A stretch of DNA of 33,233 bases from Streptomyces sp. ADI95-17 (GCF_003846175.1 NZ_ML123046.1:504393-537625); one strand, 5' to 3'. Positions 7,115 through 14,929 are shown, numbered from the stretch's first letter. Numbers and translations: made by a program. Notes: generated by a model from the letters alone, not told the origin.

Positions 7115-7436
7115 GGAGTTCTCCGATCTTGCACCTGCCTCTCTTTTTTTACTTTGGTCCCTGCGCGCCGCAAGGGCAACTACTCACGGAATGGGCACAT
7201 GCGCCTGGGGTCGTCGGGGAACGGGTCAGCAAGAGTGAACCCCGGCGTTCCACCACTTGCGAAACGCGATGGCGCCATGCAGTCAGTGGAGAGGCCAGGG
7301 CGCGGTTAGGAGGATGCGTCCGGCGCTGAAGCAATGCGAGCTCCGAGATGCGGTTGGCCCAGGCCGTATATCATGGAACGGCGTCTTGTGAAGGTGACGC
7401 GGGCATCATGTCGTCTCCGATTCCGGAGCGGGAAAC
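7115..7436. other. Intergenic region before gvpO
   Basis: No gene is supported here. A T-rich run (about 7141-7155, CTCTTTTTTTACTTT) is striking in this GC-rich DNA. On the minus strand it is an A-run just upstream of the broken DUF6131 gene and could be part of its promoter. The promoter of the main gvp operon should lie between about 7200 and 7420. CCGTATATCATGG at about 7365-7377 is the only AT-rich patch there, but I cannot define boxes. Confidence 0.4.
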
Positions 7437-7832
7437 ATGACCGTAGGCGAAGAGGACGAGACAGGGCGCGTCCGGCGTCCGTCCAGCAAGAAGCCCGTCA
7501 AGAAGACTGCCGGGAAAACCAGCACCGGACGGGCCGGCAGCGGCACGAACGAAACGAAGCGTGCGGCACGTCGGGTTTCGGCCCCGCGAGCCATGCGTTA
7601 TGCGGCTGAGCAGCTCCAGGAGCTTTTGGGGCGAGCACCCGAGTCCGTCTCGGCGTTGAAGCCGACGGAGGACGGCTGGCAGGCGGACGTGGAAGTTCTG
7701 GAGCTGGAGCGTATCCCCGGCACAACCAGCGTGATGGCGAGTTACCGGGTGACGCTGGACGAGGAAGGCGAATTGCTGGCGTACGAGCGCACCCGCCGCT
7801 ACACCCGAGCCCAGATCGACCCACGTGGCTAG
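7437..7832 (+). CDS. gvpO: Gas vesicle protein GvpO
   Basis: This 131-residue protein has a basic, lysine-rich leader (residues 1-45) and the GvpO domain: RAMRYAAEQLQELLGRAPESVSAL, then WQADVEVLELERIPGTTSVMASYRVTLDEEGEL and YERTRRYTRAQ at the end. GvpO is required for gas vesicle formation in haloarchaea, where it may regulate gvpA, and it opens the standard Streptomyces cluster. ATG 7437 follows GGAG at 7425-7428. An 87-base gap separates it from gvpA. Confidence 0.9.
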   Translation: MTVGEEDETGRVRRPSSKKPVKKTAGKTSTGRAGSGTNETKRAARRVSAPRAMRYAAEQLQELLGRAPESVSALKPTEDGWQADVEVLELERIPGTTSVMASYRVTLDEEGELLAYERTRRYTRAQIDPRG

Positions 7833-7919
7833 GGCCGGAATACCACCGCTGCACCGCTCGACGGACGAACGGAAGCGGCCTCGTCCGGAGCCACGTGTGA
7901 GCTGTTGAAAGGAGGCACC

Positions 7920-8384
7920 ATGACTATGGTGCCGCAGGGCGGAGGAACCATTTCCAGGGCCGGCGGAGGAGGGTCGGGGAACCTTTACGACATCCTCGAA
8001 CTGATTCTGGACCGCGGCCTGGTAATCGATGTCTTTGTGCGTGTGTCCTTGGTGGGCATCGAGATCCTCAAGATCGATGCCCGCATCGTCGTGGCGAGCG
8101 TGGATACCTACCTGCGCTTCGCGGAGGCCTGTAACCGCCTCGACCTGGAAGAGGGTCGCAAGGCTCCGTCTCAGCTGACCGACCTGGTCGGCGAGGTGAC
8201 CGAGGGCGGAGCGCATGGCAAAGCCAAGGGCGCGCTGAGCGGGGCCGCTGACGTGCTGACCGATGCCCTGAAGGGAGGGCACGACGACGAGGAGGCAGAG
8301 CAGTCGGAAAAGAGGCGCAAGGAGCCCGAGGAGAGGCGGGAGCGGCCGCGGCGTCGGCCTGCCGCCCGACGCCGCGAGGAGTGA
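7920..8384 (+). CDS. gvpA: Gas vesicle structural protein GvpA-like, with charged C-terminal tail
   Basis: This protein has 154 residues. The core (residues about 20-78) is the GvpA/J fold: NLYDILELILDRGLVIDVFV, RVSLVGIEILKIDARIVVAS, VDTYLRFAEA. GvpA monomers form the ribbed wall of the gas vesicle. The remainder (about 79-154) is unusual: a region of Gly/Ala followed by Glu/Arg-rich RKEPEERRERPRRRPAARRREE. ATG 7920 follows AAAGGAGG, a very strong ribosome site suited to a highly made protein; ATG 7926 is an alternative. gvpF follows after three bases. Confidence 0.9.
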   Translation: MTMVPQGGGTISRAGGGGSGNLYDILELILDRGLVIDVFVRVSLVGIEILKIDARIVVASVDTYLRFAEACNRLDLEEGRKAPSQLTDLVGEVTEGGAHGKAKGALSGAADVLTDALKGGHDDEEAEQSEKRRKEPEERRERPRRRPAARRREE

Positions 8385-8387
8385 ACC

Positions 8388-9101
8388 ATGGCCGTATACG
8401 TGTACTCCATTGTCCTGGCCACCCATCCGCAGCGCTTGGACGGCCTCCACGGGGTGGGGGATCCGCCGGCGACCCTCCGCACGGTGCGCACCGAAATGCT
8501 GTCCGCGGTCGTCAGTGACGCGCCCGAGGAGCTGCGTCCCAAACGCCGAGACCTCGGCGCCCACCAGGCCGTCCAGGAACAGCTGATGGCCGACGGCACC
8601 GTTTTGCCACTGCAGTTCGGCTTCACCACCGTGGACGACGACGCTGTACGAGCGGTCCTGGAGGACGGTGCAGATGAATTCAGCGAACGCTTGCGGGCGC
8701 TGGAGGGCTGCGTGGAATACCACCTGAAGGCCGCCCAGGACGAGGATGCGCTGTTGCGCCAAATCCTTCGGGAGTCCGACGAGGCGCGTGAACTCAACGA
8801 GGAGATGAGAAGCGGCCGCAGCGGCCCGGAACTGCCCCTCGCCCTCGGGGAGCTGGTCTCCCAGGAAGTGCAAGCGCGGCAGGAACGGCTCGCCGTCGAA
8901 GTCCTTGATGCGCTGCGCGGACTCGCTCGGGAAGAACGCTCGTCGCAGCCGACCGGGAACGACTTCCTGAATGTGTCCTTCCTGGTGGAGCGGGACAACG
9001 AGAAGACATTCCTCGGTGCGGAACAGGACATCGCCAAGGAACTGGGCGAGGACTTCGACCTGCGACTGCTCGGCCCGCTGCCCGCCTACAGCTTCGTCTG
9101 A
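8388..9101 (+). CDS. gvpF: Gas vesicle protein GvpF (GvpF/L family)
   Basis: This 237-residue GvpF/L protein has the family opening VYVYSIVLATHP, the conserved VLPLQFGFTTVDDDAVRAVL (about 66-85), a helical middle with EFSERLRALEGCVEYHLKA, the NVSFLVERDNEKTF motif, and the ending LLGPLPAYSFV. GvpF is thought to bind GvpA and start vesicle assembly, lying on the gas-facing side. ATG 8388 comes three bases after gvpA. Length is close to the family norm. Its paralogue gvpL is at 9884. Confidence 0.93.
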   Translation: MAVYVYSIVLATHPQRLDGLHGVGDPPATLRTVRTEMLSAVVSDAPEELRPKRRDLGAHQAVQEQLMADGTVLPLQFGFTTVDDDAVRAVLEDGADEFSERLRALEGCVEYHLKAAQDEDALLRQILRESDEARELNEEMRSGRSGPELPLALGELVSQEVQARQERLAVEVLDALRGLAREERSSQPTGNDFLNVSFLVERDNEKTFLGAEQDIAKELGEDFDLRLLGPLPAYSFV

Positions 9102-9110
9102 GGAGTCCTC

Positions 9111-9362
9111 ATGGGACTGCTGACTCAACTCGCAACTCTTCCGCTGGCGCCGGTGCGCGGCGTGGCCTGGGTCATGGAGCGCGTCGTCGAGGCCGCGGAG
9201 AACGAGTACTACGACCCAGCCCCCGTCGAACGGGAACTCGCCGCACTTGAGCGAGCGCTCGTGGCGGGAGAAATCGACGAGCAAACCTTCGACCAGCGCG
9301 AGGACGAGTTGCTGGATCGGCTGGACGAGATCAGGGCCCATGTCCAGGGCGTCGATACCTGA
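9111..9362 (+). CDS. gvpG: Gas vesicle protein GvpG
   Basis: This 83-residue protein has MGLLTQLATLPLAPVRGVAWVMERVVEAAE at the N-terminus and a helix ERELAALERALVAGEIDEQTF ending REDELLDRLDE. All of this is standard for GvpG, an accessory protein of vesicle assembly. It is preceded by GAGGAG at about 9100-9105, overlapping the gvpF stop. A broken second copy lies at 4539. The 81-base gap to gvpJ holds no gene. Confidence 0.92.
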   Translation: MGLLTQLATLPLAPVRGVAWVMERVVEAAENEYYDPAPVERELAALERALVAGEIDEQTFDQREDELLDRLDEIRAHVQGVDT

Positions 9363-9443
9363 TCGCGCAGCCGGTGGAACGGGCCCATTGCCACGCGCTC
9401 CCGTCGAAGCTCCGGGACACCAGGGAATTGAGGTGCAGCGGCC

Positions 9444-9887
9444 GTGACCGAACCCGTCGCCAGGAGGCTGGGCGACCTCCCGTCCAGGTCCGCCCCGTAT
9501 GGCCAGGGCTCCTCGGCCAATCTCGCCGACATCCTGGAACGCGTACTGGACAAAGGCATCGTCATCGCAGGCGATATCCAGATCAACCTCCTGGACATCG
9601 AACTGCTCACCATCAAGCTGCGCCTGCTGATCGCTTCGGTGGACAAAGCGAAGGAAATGGGCATTGACTGGTGGGAGCACGATCCCTCACTGTCGTCACG
9701 CGCCAACGACGGCCGCTCACTCGCCGAGGAGAACAAACGGCTGCGGGCTGAAATCACGGCGCTGCGCGAGGACCGTGAGCTGCCACCGGCCAAGAACGAG
9801 GAGAGCCGCACCGCGGCCCCCCGCCGCACCTCACGCACCAAACGGGCAGCGACCAGCCCCCGCAGCGAGAGGCGGGACGAGCAATGA
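9444..9887 (+). CDS. gvpJ: Gas vesicle protein GvpJ-like (GvpA/J family)
   Basis: This 147-residue protein starts at GTG 9444. The GvpA/J core is at residues about 26-68: NLADILERVLDKGIVIAGD, IQINLLDIELLTIKLRLLIASVDKA. WWEHDP follows, then a coiled-coil-like RSLAEENKRLRAEITALRED (about 91-110), then a basic tail (RTSRTKRAATSPRSERR). It belongs to the minor-component class (J/M type), which helps nucleate or cap the vesicle. By gene order between gvpG and gvpL it is gvpJ. It overlaps gvpL by four bases. Confidence 0.85.
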   Translation: MTEPVARRLGDLPSRSAPYGQGSSANLADILERVLDKGIVIAGDIQINLLDIELLTIKLRLLIASVDKAKEMGIDWWEHDPSLSSRANDGRSLAEENKRLRAEITALREDRELPPAKNEESRTAAPRRTSRTKRAATSPRSERRDEQ

Positions 9888-10696
9888 ACGCCACGGTCTC
9901 CTATGCGTACGCCGTAGCACGGGACGCCGACGGATCGCTGGAAGAAGCTCTGTCCGGGCTCCCTGGAGTGGCGGAGGCGACGGTGCATCTAGTACGTGTA
10001 GAGCACAGCGACGATGTGGTGGTCGCCGTGAGCCCGGTACCCGAGCGAGACTTCCAAGAGGCCGCGCTGCGAGCGCATCTTGAGGACTTGGACTGGCTGG
10101 AGTCAGTCGCCCGCGCTCATCACCGGGTGATTGAGGCCTTGGCCGCCCGCACCGCCGTCCTGCCACTGCGTCTGGCCACGGTGTACCTCGACGACGAGCG
10201 GGTGCGACTCATGCTCCGGGCCCGCCGTGAGGCGTTTGCCGACAGACTGACCGACCTTGCAGCGCAGGTGGAGTGGGGCGTCAAGATCTATGTCGAAGCG
10301 GCCTCCGAGGAGGGGCCGGCAGGCCCACCCACAGATGCGGGTCTGACCCCCGGGCGGGCTTACCTCAGCCGGCGCAGAGCACAGCGAAACGCCCGCGAAG
10401 ACGTCTATAGGGGCGCAGAACAGGCCGCCGAGCGGGTCGAGGCCGCCGCCCGCGCTTATGCGGTCGATCGCGTCCAGCACCGGCCGCAGCAGGGCGAACT
10501 CGCCCGCGGGCCGGGAGAGAACGTCATCAACGACGCCTACCTTGTGCCGCTGCGACAAGCTGAGGACTTCCGCGCCGATGTCATGCAGGCCGCAGAAGGA
10601 CTACCCGGGGTACGCGTCGAAGTCACCGGGCCGTGGGCCCCGTACTCCTTCGCCACCCTCACCGAAGCCGAACCGCTGAGGAGGGCCACGCCGTGA
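9884..10696 (+). CDS. gvpL: Gas vesicle protein GvpL (GvpF/L family)
   Basis: This 270-residue GvpF/L paralogue opens with VSYAYAVARDA, has HHRVIEALAARTAVLPLRLATVYLDDERVRLML (the conserved switch from the tail strand into the PLR motif), a helical arm with AQVEWGVKIYVE, NDAYLVPLRQAEDF and the ending VEVTGPWAPYSFA. GvpL interacts with several minor Gvp proteins in assembly. ATG overlaps the gvpJ stop (ATGA), and its own TGA overlaps the GTG of gvpS, so translation is coupled. Confidence 0.92.
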   Translation: MNATVSYAYAVARDADGSLEEALSGLPGVAEATVHLVRVEHSDDVVVAVSPVPERDFQEAALRAHLEDLDWLESVARAHHRVIEALAARTAVLPLRLATVYLDDERVRLMLRARREAFADRLTDLAAQVEWGVKIYVEAASEEGPAGPPTDAGLTPGRAYLSRRRAQRNAREDVYRGAEQAAERVEAAARAYAVDRVQHRPQQGELARGPGENVINDAYLVPLRQAEDFRADVMQAAEGLPGVRVEVTGPWAPYSFATLTEAEPLRRATP

Positions 10697-10941
10697 GGGC
10701 GGCGGGCAGGCCGGAGGCTGCGCCGGAGGAGCCGCTGCCGCAACGGCAGATCGCACTGATCGACCTGCTGGACCGGTTGCTGAGCGGAGGCGTGGTCCTG
10801 ACCGGTGACGTCGTGCTCTCCATTGCCGATATCGACCTCGTACGCATTTCGCTTCGCGCGCTGATCGTCTCCATCAGCGAACAGAATCCTTCCCCGTGGC
10901 ATGCCATCTCAGCACCCGTAGGAGACGACCATGTCAGGTAA
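10693..10941 (+). CDS. gvpS: Gas vesicle protein GvpS (GvpA/J family)
   Basis: This short (82-residue) GvpA/J family protein has the core IALIDLLDRLLSGGVVLTGDVVLSIADIDLVRISLRALIVSI at residues about 17-58. Short N- and C-terminal parts carry no charged tail. Start GTG 10693 overlaps the gvpL stop (GTGA); the stop lies 11 bases inside gvpK. The position between gvpL and gvpK is that of gvpS in Streptomyces. It is the third GvpA/J paralogue in the operon. Confidence 0.85.
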   Translation: MRAAGRPEAAPEEPLPQRQIALIDLLDRLLSGGVVLTGDVVLSIADIDLVRISLRALIVSISEQNPSPWHAISAPVGDDHVR

Positions 10942-11338
10942 GGGCCAACCGCCCGGAAGCCGCCTGGACGAGATCGCCGACGCCGCCGCCCGCGCCTTCC
11001 GCATGCTGCCCGCGATGCCGCAGGACATCCTGCCCCGGGGCGGTGCTGAGGCGCGAAGGCCGGCCCATCGGATCACTACCGCCCCGGACACGGTGGAACG
11101 GGACCTGATCAAGCTCGTACTCACACTCGTCGAGCTGCTACGACAGCTCATGGAACGCCAAGCCCTTCAGCGGGTCGACGCAGGAGACCTCACTGAGGAA
11201 CAGGAGGAGCGCCTCGGAGCAACTTTGATGATTCTGCACAGTCGTATGATTGAACTCTGCTCTCGGTACGACCTTTCCATGGAAGATCTCAACTTGGATC
11301 TCGGACCTCTCGGAACTCTGCTGCCACCACCAGAATGA
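10931..11338 (+). CDS. gvpK: Gas vesicle protein GvpK
   Basis: This 135-residue protein has the GvpK core: VERDLIKLVLTLVELLRQLMERQALQRVD, LTEEQEERLGATLMILHSRMIELC and the ending LSMEDLNLDLGPLGTLL. The leader (1-45) is basic and variable. GvpK is an accessory factor needed for proper vesicle formation. ATG 10931 lies within the end of gvpS and is preceded by GGAGACGACC. It is the last gvp gene; CsbD follows after 16 bases. I see no gvpN or gvpC in the window. Confidence 0.93.
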   Translation: MSGKGQPPGSRLDEIADAAARAFRMLPAMPQDILPRGGAEARRPAHRITTAPDTVERDLIKLVLTLVELLRQLMERQALQRVDAGDLTEEQEERLGATLMILHSRMIELCSRYDLSMEDLNLDLGPLGTLLPPPE

Positions 11339-11354
11339 CGTCAGGGAGAAAGAA

Positions 11355-11528
11355 ATGGGTATCGGAAAGAAGTCCAAGAACATTGGCGAAATCGCGGAGG
11401 GGAAAACTAAGGAATCGGTCGGGCGGGCCGTGGGCAACGAAAGGCTGGAGGGAAAGGGGAGGGTCCAAAAGGTGAAGGGTAAAGTGAAGCAGGTCGTCGA
11501 GAAGGGCAAGGACACCTTCAGGCACTGA
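11355..11528 (+). CDS. CsbD family stress protein
   Basis: This 57-residue, lysine- and glycine-rich protein has the CsbD pattern: KSKNIGEIAEGKTKESVGRA followed by ERLEGKGRVQKVKGKVKQV. CsbD proteins are general-stress proteins of unknown activity, SigB-controlled in Bacillus. ATG 11355 has GGGAG six bases upstream, only 16 bases after gvpK, so it probably rides on the gvp transcript. A second CsbD gene is at 13681 on the other strand. Confidence 0.88.
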   Translation: MGIGKKSKNIGEIAEGKTKESVGRAVGNERLEGKGRVQKVKGKVKQVVEKGKDTFRH

Positions 11529-11576
11529 AAGAAAGACGCGCCGCACTGACCCGCTGCCACACTCCGAACACGGGCG

Positions 11577-11606
11577 GGCCGGCGTTCAGCGGAGCAAGCG
11601 TCGGCC
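11577..11606 (+). terminator. Hairpin after the gvp-csbD operon
   Basis: GGCCGGCG (11577-11584) pairs with CGTCGGCC (11599-11606): eight pairs with one G-T wobble and a 14-base loop. It lies 49 bases after the CsbD stop and before the next gene start, a sensible place to end the gvp transcript. There is no T-run. Confidence 0.35.
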
Positions 11607-11662
11607 GACTGGACTCGACTCAGCTGGCGGCGGGCCAGCAAAAGCCAAGAAGGGGAGGTGCC

Positions 11663-12640
11663 GTGAGGCTGCCGGAGACCCGGGGTGAGCTGTCTGCCGC
11701 TCTGATCGAGGCGCTCGGCCGGAGACCGGGCCGGCGCAGCCTGCCCGACATACGCCTGGTAGCGGGTGGCGACCCGTACGACGACGACCTCCAACTCGCC
11801 CTGTACCTCTGTTACGAGTTGCACTACCGCGGCTTCGACGGTGTGGACGGTGCCTGGGAGTGGGATCCGGAACTGCTCAAGGTGCGTGCCGCGCTGGAGC
11901 GGGAGTTCATGGCAGCTCTGCGCGCTGACGTGCCGGTGGCCGAGGACGTCGGCAGCGCGCTGGACGAACTCGTTCTGGAGCCGTCGGACGCCGACGACGT
12001 GTCGTGCTTCCTGCGGGACGAGGGCGAGCTGTGGCATCTGCGTGAGTACGCCGCCCACCGCTCGCTCTACCACCTCAAGGAGGCCGATCCGCACGTGTGG
12101 GTGATCCCGCGCCTGACGGGCCGGGCCAAGGCGGGAATGGCCGCTGTGGAGTACGACGAATTCGGAGCGGGACGGGCAGAACAGGTCCACTCCAGGCTGT
12201 TCGCCGATCTGATGGCGGACCTCGACCTGGACACCTCGTACGGGCACTACCTCGACGCCGGCTCTCGGCAGATGCTCGCGACCGTCAACCTCATGTCACT
12301 CTTTGGACTCCACCGCTCACACCGTGGTGCGCTGGTCGGTCACTTCGCCTCAGTGGAGACCACGTCGCCACCTGGGTCGCGGCGCCTCGCTCAGGCATTG
12401 AAACGGGCCGGTGCCGGGCCTGCGGCCATCCACTTCTACGCGGAGCATGTGGAGGCCGACGCCGTGCATGAGCAGCTCGTACGGCATGAGGTCGTAGCCG
12501 GTCTGCTCCAGGAGGAGCCGGATCTGGCACCGGACGTCGCCTTCGGCATCGCGGCCACGGGATGGCTGGAAGACCGGTTCGGGCAGCAGCTGCTCGGCGC
12601 GTGGCGGGGCGGCGAGTCCTCAGTCTGTGTGCCGCTCTGA
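11663..12640 (+). CDS. Iron-containing redox enzyme (haem-oxygenase-like fold)
   Basis: This 325-residue protein belongs to the haem-oxygenase-like iron enzymes (Haem_oxygenas_2 type). Candidate metal ligands are the Glu and His residues in LYLCYELHYRGF (about 48-57), YDEFGAGRAEQVHSRLF (about 164-180) and FYAEHVEADAVHEQLV (about 258-273). The family includes non-haem di-iron oxidases and oxygenases that cut or desaturate small substrates. The substrate here is unknown. GTG 11663 follows GGGGAGGTG. Its 3' end overlaps the opposing CDGSH gene by 21 bases. The pairing with CDGSH and a methyltransferase suggests a conserved functional unit. Confidence 0.82.
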   Translation: MRLPETRGELSAALIEALGRRPGRRSLPDIRLVAGGDPYDDDLQLALYLCYELHYRGFDGVDGAWEWDPELLKVRAALEREFMAALRADVPVAEDVGSALDELVLEPSDADDVSCFLRDEGELWHLREYAAHRSLYHLKEADPHVWVIPRLTGRAKAGMAAVEYDEFGAGRAEQVHSRLFADLMADLDLDTSYGHYLDAGSRQMLATVNLMSLFGLHRSHRGALVGHFASVETTSPPGSRRLAQALKRAGAGPAAIHFYAEHVEADAVHEQLVRHEVVAGLLQEEPDLAPDVAFGIAATGWLEDRFGQQLLGAWRGGESSVCVPL

Positions 12641-12880
12641 GGCAGGCGGTGGGGCTTTCGGCCTCTTCCGACCGCGGTGGCTCGTGTCGCACCAAGGGAA
12701 GATGAGGCTCCGCCGGCAGGTACACAGTGCGACGACAGGCCGGTCCGAGCGGGCAATGCGGCCGTCCTCCCGGACCACTTCGACCGGCCCCTCCACGAGC
12801 ATGGGTCCGCCCGGCTCCTGCATGACGCGCCGTGCGGCTGCCCGAGGTGCGGTTTCTGGTTCAGTGCGGTCGTTCTGCAC
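12620..12880 (-). CDS. CDGSH-type iron-sulfur protein
   Basis: This 86-residue protein carries the CDGSH cluster motif C-T-C-R-R-S-L-I-F-P-W-C-D-T-S-H: Cys53, Cys55, Cys64 and His68, the 3-Cys-1-His ligands of a redox-active [2Fe-2S] centre. The Gly of CDGSH is Thr here, a common variant in actinobacteria. The N-terminal half (VEGPVEVVREDGR) forms the small beta cap seen in the family. It overlaps the methyltransferase stop region by 20 bases and is co-transcribed with it. It could donate electrons to the iron enzyme facing it; this is inference. Confidence 0.88.
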   Translation of the reverse strand: MQNDRTEPETAPRAAARRVMQEPGGPMLVEGPVEVVREDGRIARSDRPVVALCTCRRSLIFPWCDTSHRGRKRPKAPPPASERHTD

Positions 12881-13523
12881 GGATCACCACCAGTTCTTCT
12901 GCCTTCTGGCCGTGCTCGATCAGGCCCTGGGCCTCCAGCCAGCCGGCCCGTTCTCGCAGGACAGGCCCGAAGGGAACGAACCGGCGGTCGGTCACAGCCA
13001 CCTTCAATCCGCCTTCAGCCAGCCGCGCCAGGGTCATCGCCGGGTCGCTCAGCACGGAGTGGACCGCCAGCAGCACACCTCCGGGGCGCAGCAGAGCGGG
13101 GCACTTGGCGCAGAGCCGGTCGAGCACCGCCCGGCCGTCGATCCCCGCCTCCCAGGCCCGAGCAATGCCGCGCCGCGGAACGCGGACGTTCGCGGACGGC
13201 ACGTACGGCGGGTTCGCCAGCACGAGGTCGAACCTCTGGCCGGCCGCAGGCTCCGTCAGATCACCTCGGCTGGCCCGGATGGCCCGCGCGTGCCCCGACA
13301 GCAGTGCGTTCAGTCGTGTCGTGAGCACCGCCGCGGCCGACGTGTCGATGGCGACCACGTGGGCAGCGCCGTGGTGGGCGGCGGCGATCGCCACGGCGCC
13401 GGTACCGGTACCCACGTCGAGTACCTCCGCTCCGGGTGACAGGTGCTCGCGCCGCAGAGCGGATATCAGCATGGCGGTGTCTTCCTGTGGCATGTAGACA
13501 CCCGGAGGCTGAAGGAGTTTCAT
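12861..13523 (-). CDS. HemK2/MTQ2-type class I methyltransferase
   Basis: This 220-residue SAM-dependent methyltransferase has motif I VLDVGTGTG (about 34-42), AID at motif II (58-60) and the substrate-binding NPPY (residues 104-107). NPPY marks amino-group methylation of glutamine or adenine. Overall layout is that of the HemK2/MTQ2 group (protein-glutamine methyltransferases). Length is right for this shorter group, without the PrmC N-terminal domain. It is the first gene of a two-gene operon with CDGSH. The target here is unknown. Confidence 0.85.
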   Translation of the reverse strand: MKLLQPPGVYMPQEDTAMLISALRREHLSPGAEVLDVGTGTGAVAIAAAHHGAAHVVAIDTSAAAVLTTRLNALLSGHARAIRASRGDLTEPAAGQRFDLVLANPPYVPSANVRVPRRGIARAWEAGIDGRAVLDRLCAKCPALLRPGGVLLAVHSVLSDPAMTLARLAEGGLKVAVTDRRFVPFGPVLRERAGWLEAQGLIEHGQKAEELVVIRAERPH

Positions 13524-13680
13524 TGTCGCGTCCGGCTCTCAGAGATCACGCAGGGTGCACAGGGGGGCTTCTCCGCCCAGCCGCTCGGGCGTCCCGCGAC
13601 CTCACAACGGCAGCCCGCACCTTGAGAGCCGTGAAACCCGGATGCGGTCGCCCCCGGGTGCCCGGCCCGCAATGCAGGTA

Positions 13681-13860
13681 CTACTGTCCGGACTTCTTCA
13701 GCCGCTCAGTCGCCTTTGCCGCGGTCTCCTGGGCCTTGCCTGCCAATTGCTCGGCGCGGCCCTCAGCCTGCATTTCCTTGTCGTCCGTGGCACTGCCGAC
13801 GGTTTCCTTCAGCTTTCCCTTGGCGTGCTTGGCCTTCGCCTTTGCCTTGCCCATGACCAT
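13681..13860 (-). CDS. Second CsbD family stress protein
   Basis: This protein of about 59 residues, MVMGKAKAKAKHAKGKLKE followed by TVGSATDDKEMQAEGRAEQL and a lysine/alanine tail, is typical CsbD. I chose ATG 13860 because GAAGGG stands just before it; ATG 13854 (MGKAKAK) or the longer ATG 13872 remain possible. It lies 157 bases downstream of nothing on its strand and seems to be a single-gene unit. It is not a recent copy of the first CsbD gene; the sequences differ widely. Confidence 0.85.
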   Translation of the reverse strand: MVMGKAKAKAKHAKGKLKETVGSATDDKEMQAEGRAEQLAGKAQETAAKATERLKKSGQ

Positions 13861-13981
13861 TCTGCCCTTCACTGTGGGATGACGTAATCCACCTTGCGTC
13901 GACCACTGCGAGGCCGCAATCGGTTAGGTGTCGCGCTCCCGAGCAACTGGAAGGAGGAGCCGCAGGAGCGGCACTCTCCGA

Positions 13982-14160
13982 TCAGTCGGGCGGTTCGGGG
14001 ACCGGGCGGGAACCGGGATCCGGCGCCGGGGGCGGCTCCGCGTCTGGCTGGCGCTCGGGCTCGCCGGGACCTGGCTCGCACGGCGGCTGCGGGTCGTGTG
14101 GCACCGGATCCGGCCGACTGGGAACCGGCCCGGGGCCCCGGGGGAAGGTTCTGTGGTCAT
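13982..14160 (-). CDS. Possible small proline-rich protein (frame uncertain)
   Basis: A minus-strand frame reads PVPSRPDPVPHDPQPP, then EPERQPDAEPPPAPDPGSRP and VPEPPD before a stop at 13982. This composition is like small Pro-rich Streptomyces proteins. However, the only ATG with a good ribosome site (14160, after GAAGGGACGAGAGCG) begins another frame, MTTEPSPGAPG. One frameshift near 14120-14150 would join the two. It is either a broken gene or a wrong call. Confidence 0.3.
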
Positions 14161-14929
14161 CGCTCTCGTCCCTTCTCGCGTCGGTGCTTCCCAGCACCCC
14201 AGCGGACCGACCGCGAGTCGAGCGAGGTCGCCTCGGAAATGTCCCTGGCAACGGGGCAGGGGCCCGGCTCCACAGTCGGCATCTCACACGGGGAAGAGAC
14301 CGTCGGTACAGGAACTGGACCGCTCCGGCCTCGGTAAGGACTGCACACAGCGTTCTCTCCGAGATCTCTCATGCCTGCTCAGCGCATGGGCGGAGGAACA
14401 GCGCAGTGGCTTCCCGCTTCAGCTGCCGCTGTACGGTCGCCGCCGGAGGGCCGAACGTGCATGCTGGCAAAGGGGTCGTGTCCGCGCCGTACTCGGGTGG
14501 GAGTTCCGGCGCACCTCCCTTGGTGAGGACTTCGGGATGGCGCTCCGGGCCGGCGTCGTCCGGTTCGCCTTCCCCTCGGTCGCCGGGCACCGGCTGTCGG
14601 CCGTGAGGGCAATCGTTTCGAATCCGGGAAGGGCAGCTGATCGCCGCCTGGGAGTCCTGGCCCAGCACGGTGGCGGAACCGTCGGCCGGTTCGTAGCGGG
14701 TTATCACCGCACCGCCCTGTCGCACGACCCGCACGGCGCGGTCTTCGGTGTCGAGTCTCCGAGCAGCTCCGTGGTTGTCCCCGCGGCGTTCGGGCTCCGG
14801 CCCGGCGCAGATTCCGATCGGTCCCCGCGGGCCGGGAGATCTGGCGAGGCCGCATAAGCGCAAAGATCCAGGCAACCCACGACTCCAAACCACTCCCGGC
14901 GGACCGTTCCAACCCGAAAGGACCTGGGA
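14161..14929. other. Long stretch without a supported gene
   Basis: Several long frames exist here on both strands, but they are biased composition with no family pattern. The one hint is on the minus strand at about 14642-14716: GGAVITRYEPADGSATVLGQ, which looks like a GAF-domain strand-turn-strand from a sensor kinase. No flanking domain could be followed in any frame, so if real it is a scrap of a decayed gene. Confidence 0.4.

Noticed and set aside
7371..9680. Very long minus-strand open frame (769 residues) opposite gvpO-A-F-G-J
   Set aside because: It is a shadow of the gvp genes. The plus-strand proteins match known Gvp families over their full length.
13928..14857. 309-residue plus-strand open frame
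   Set aside because: No family resemblance, weak codon bias and no ribosome site; composition fits random GC-rich sequence.
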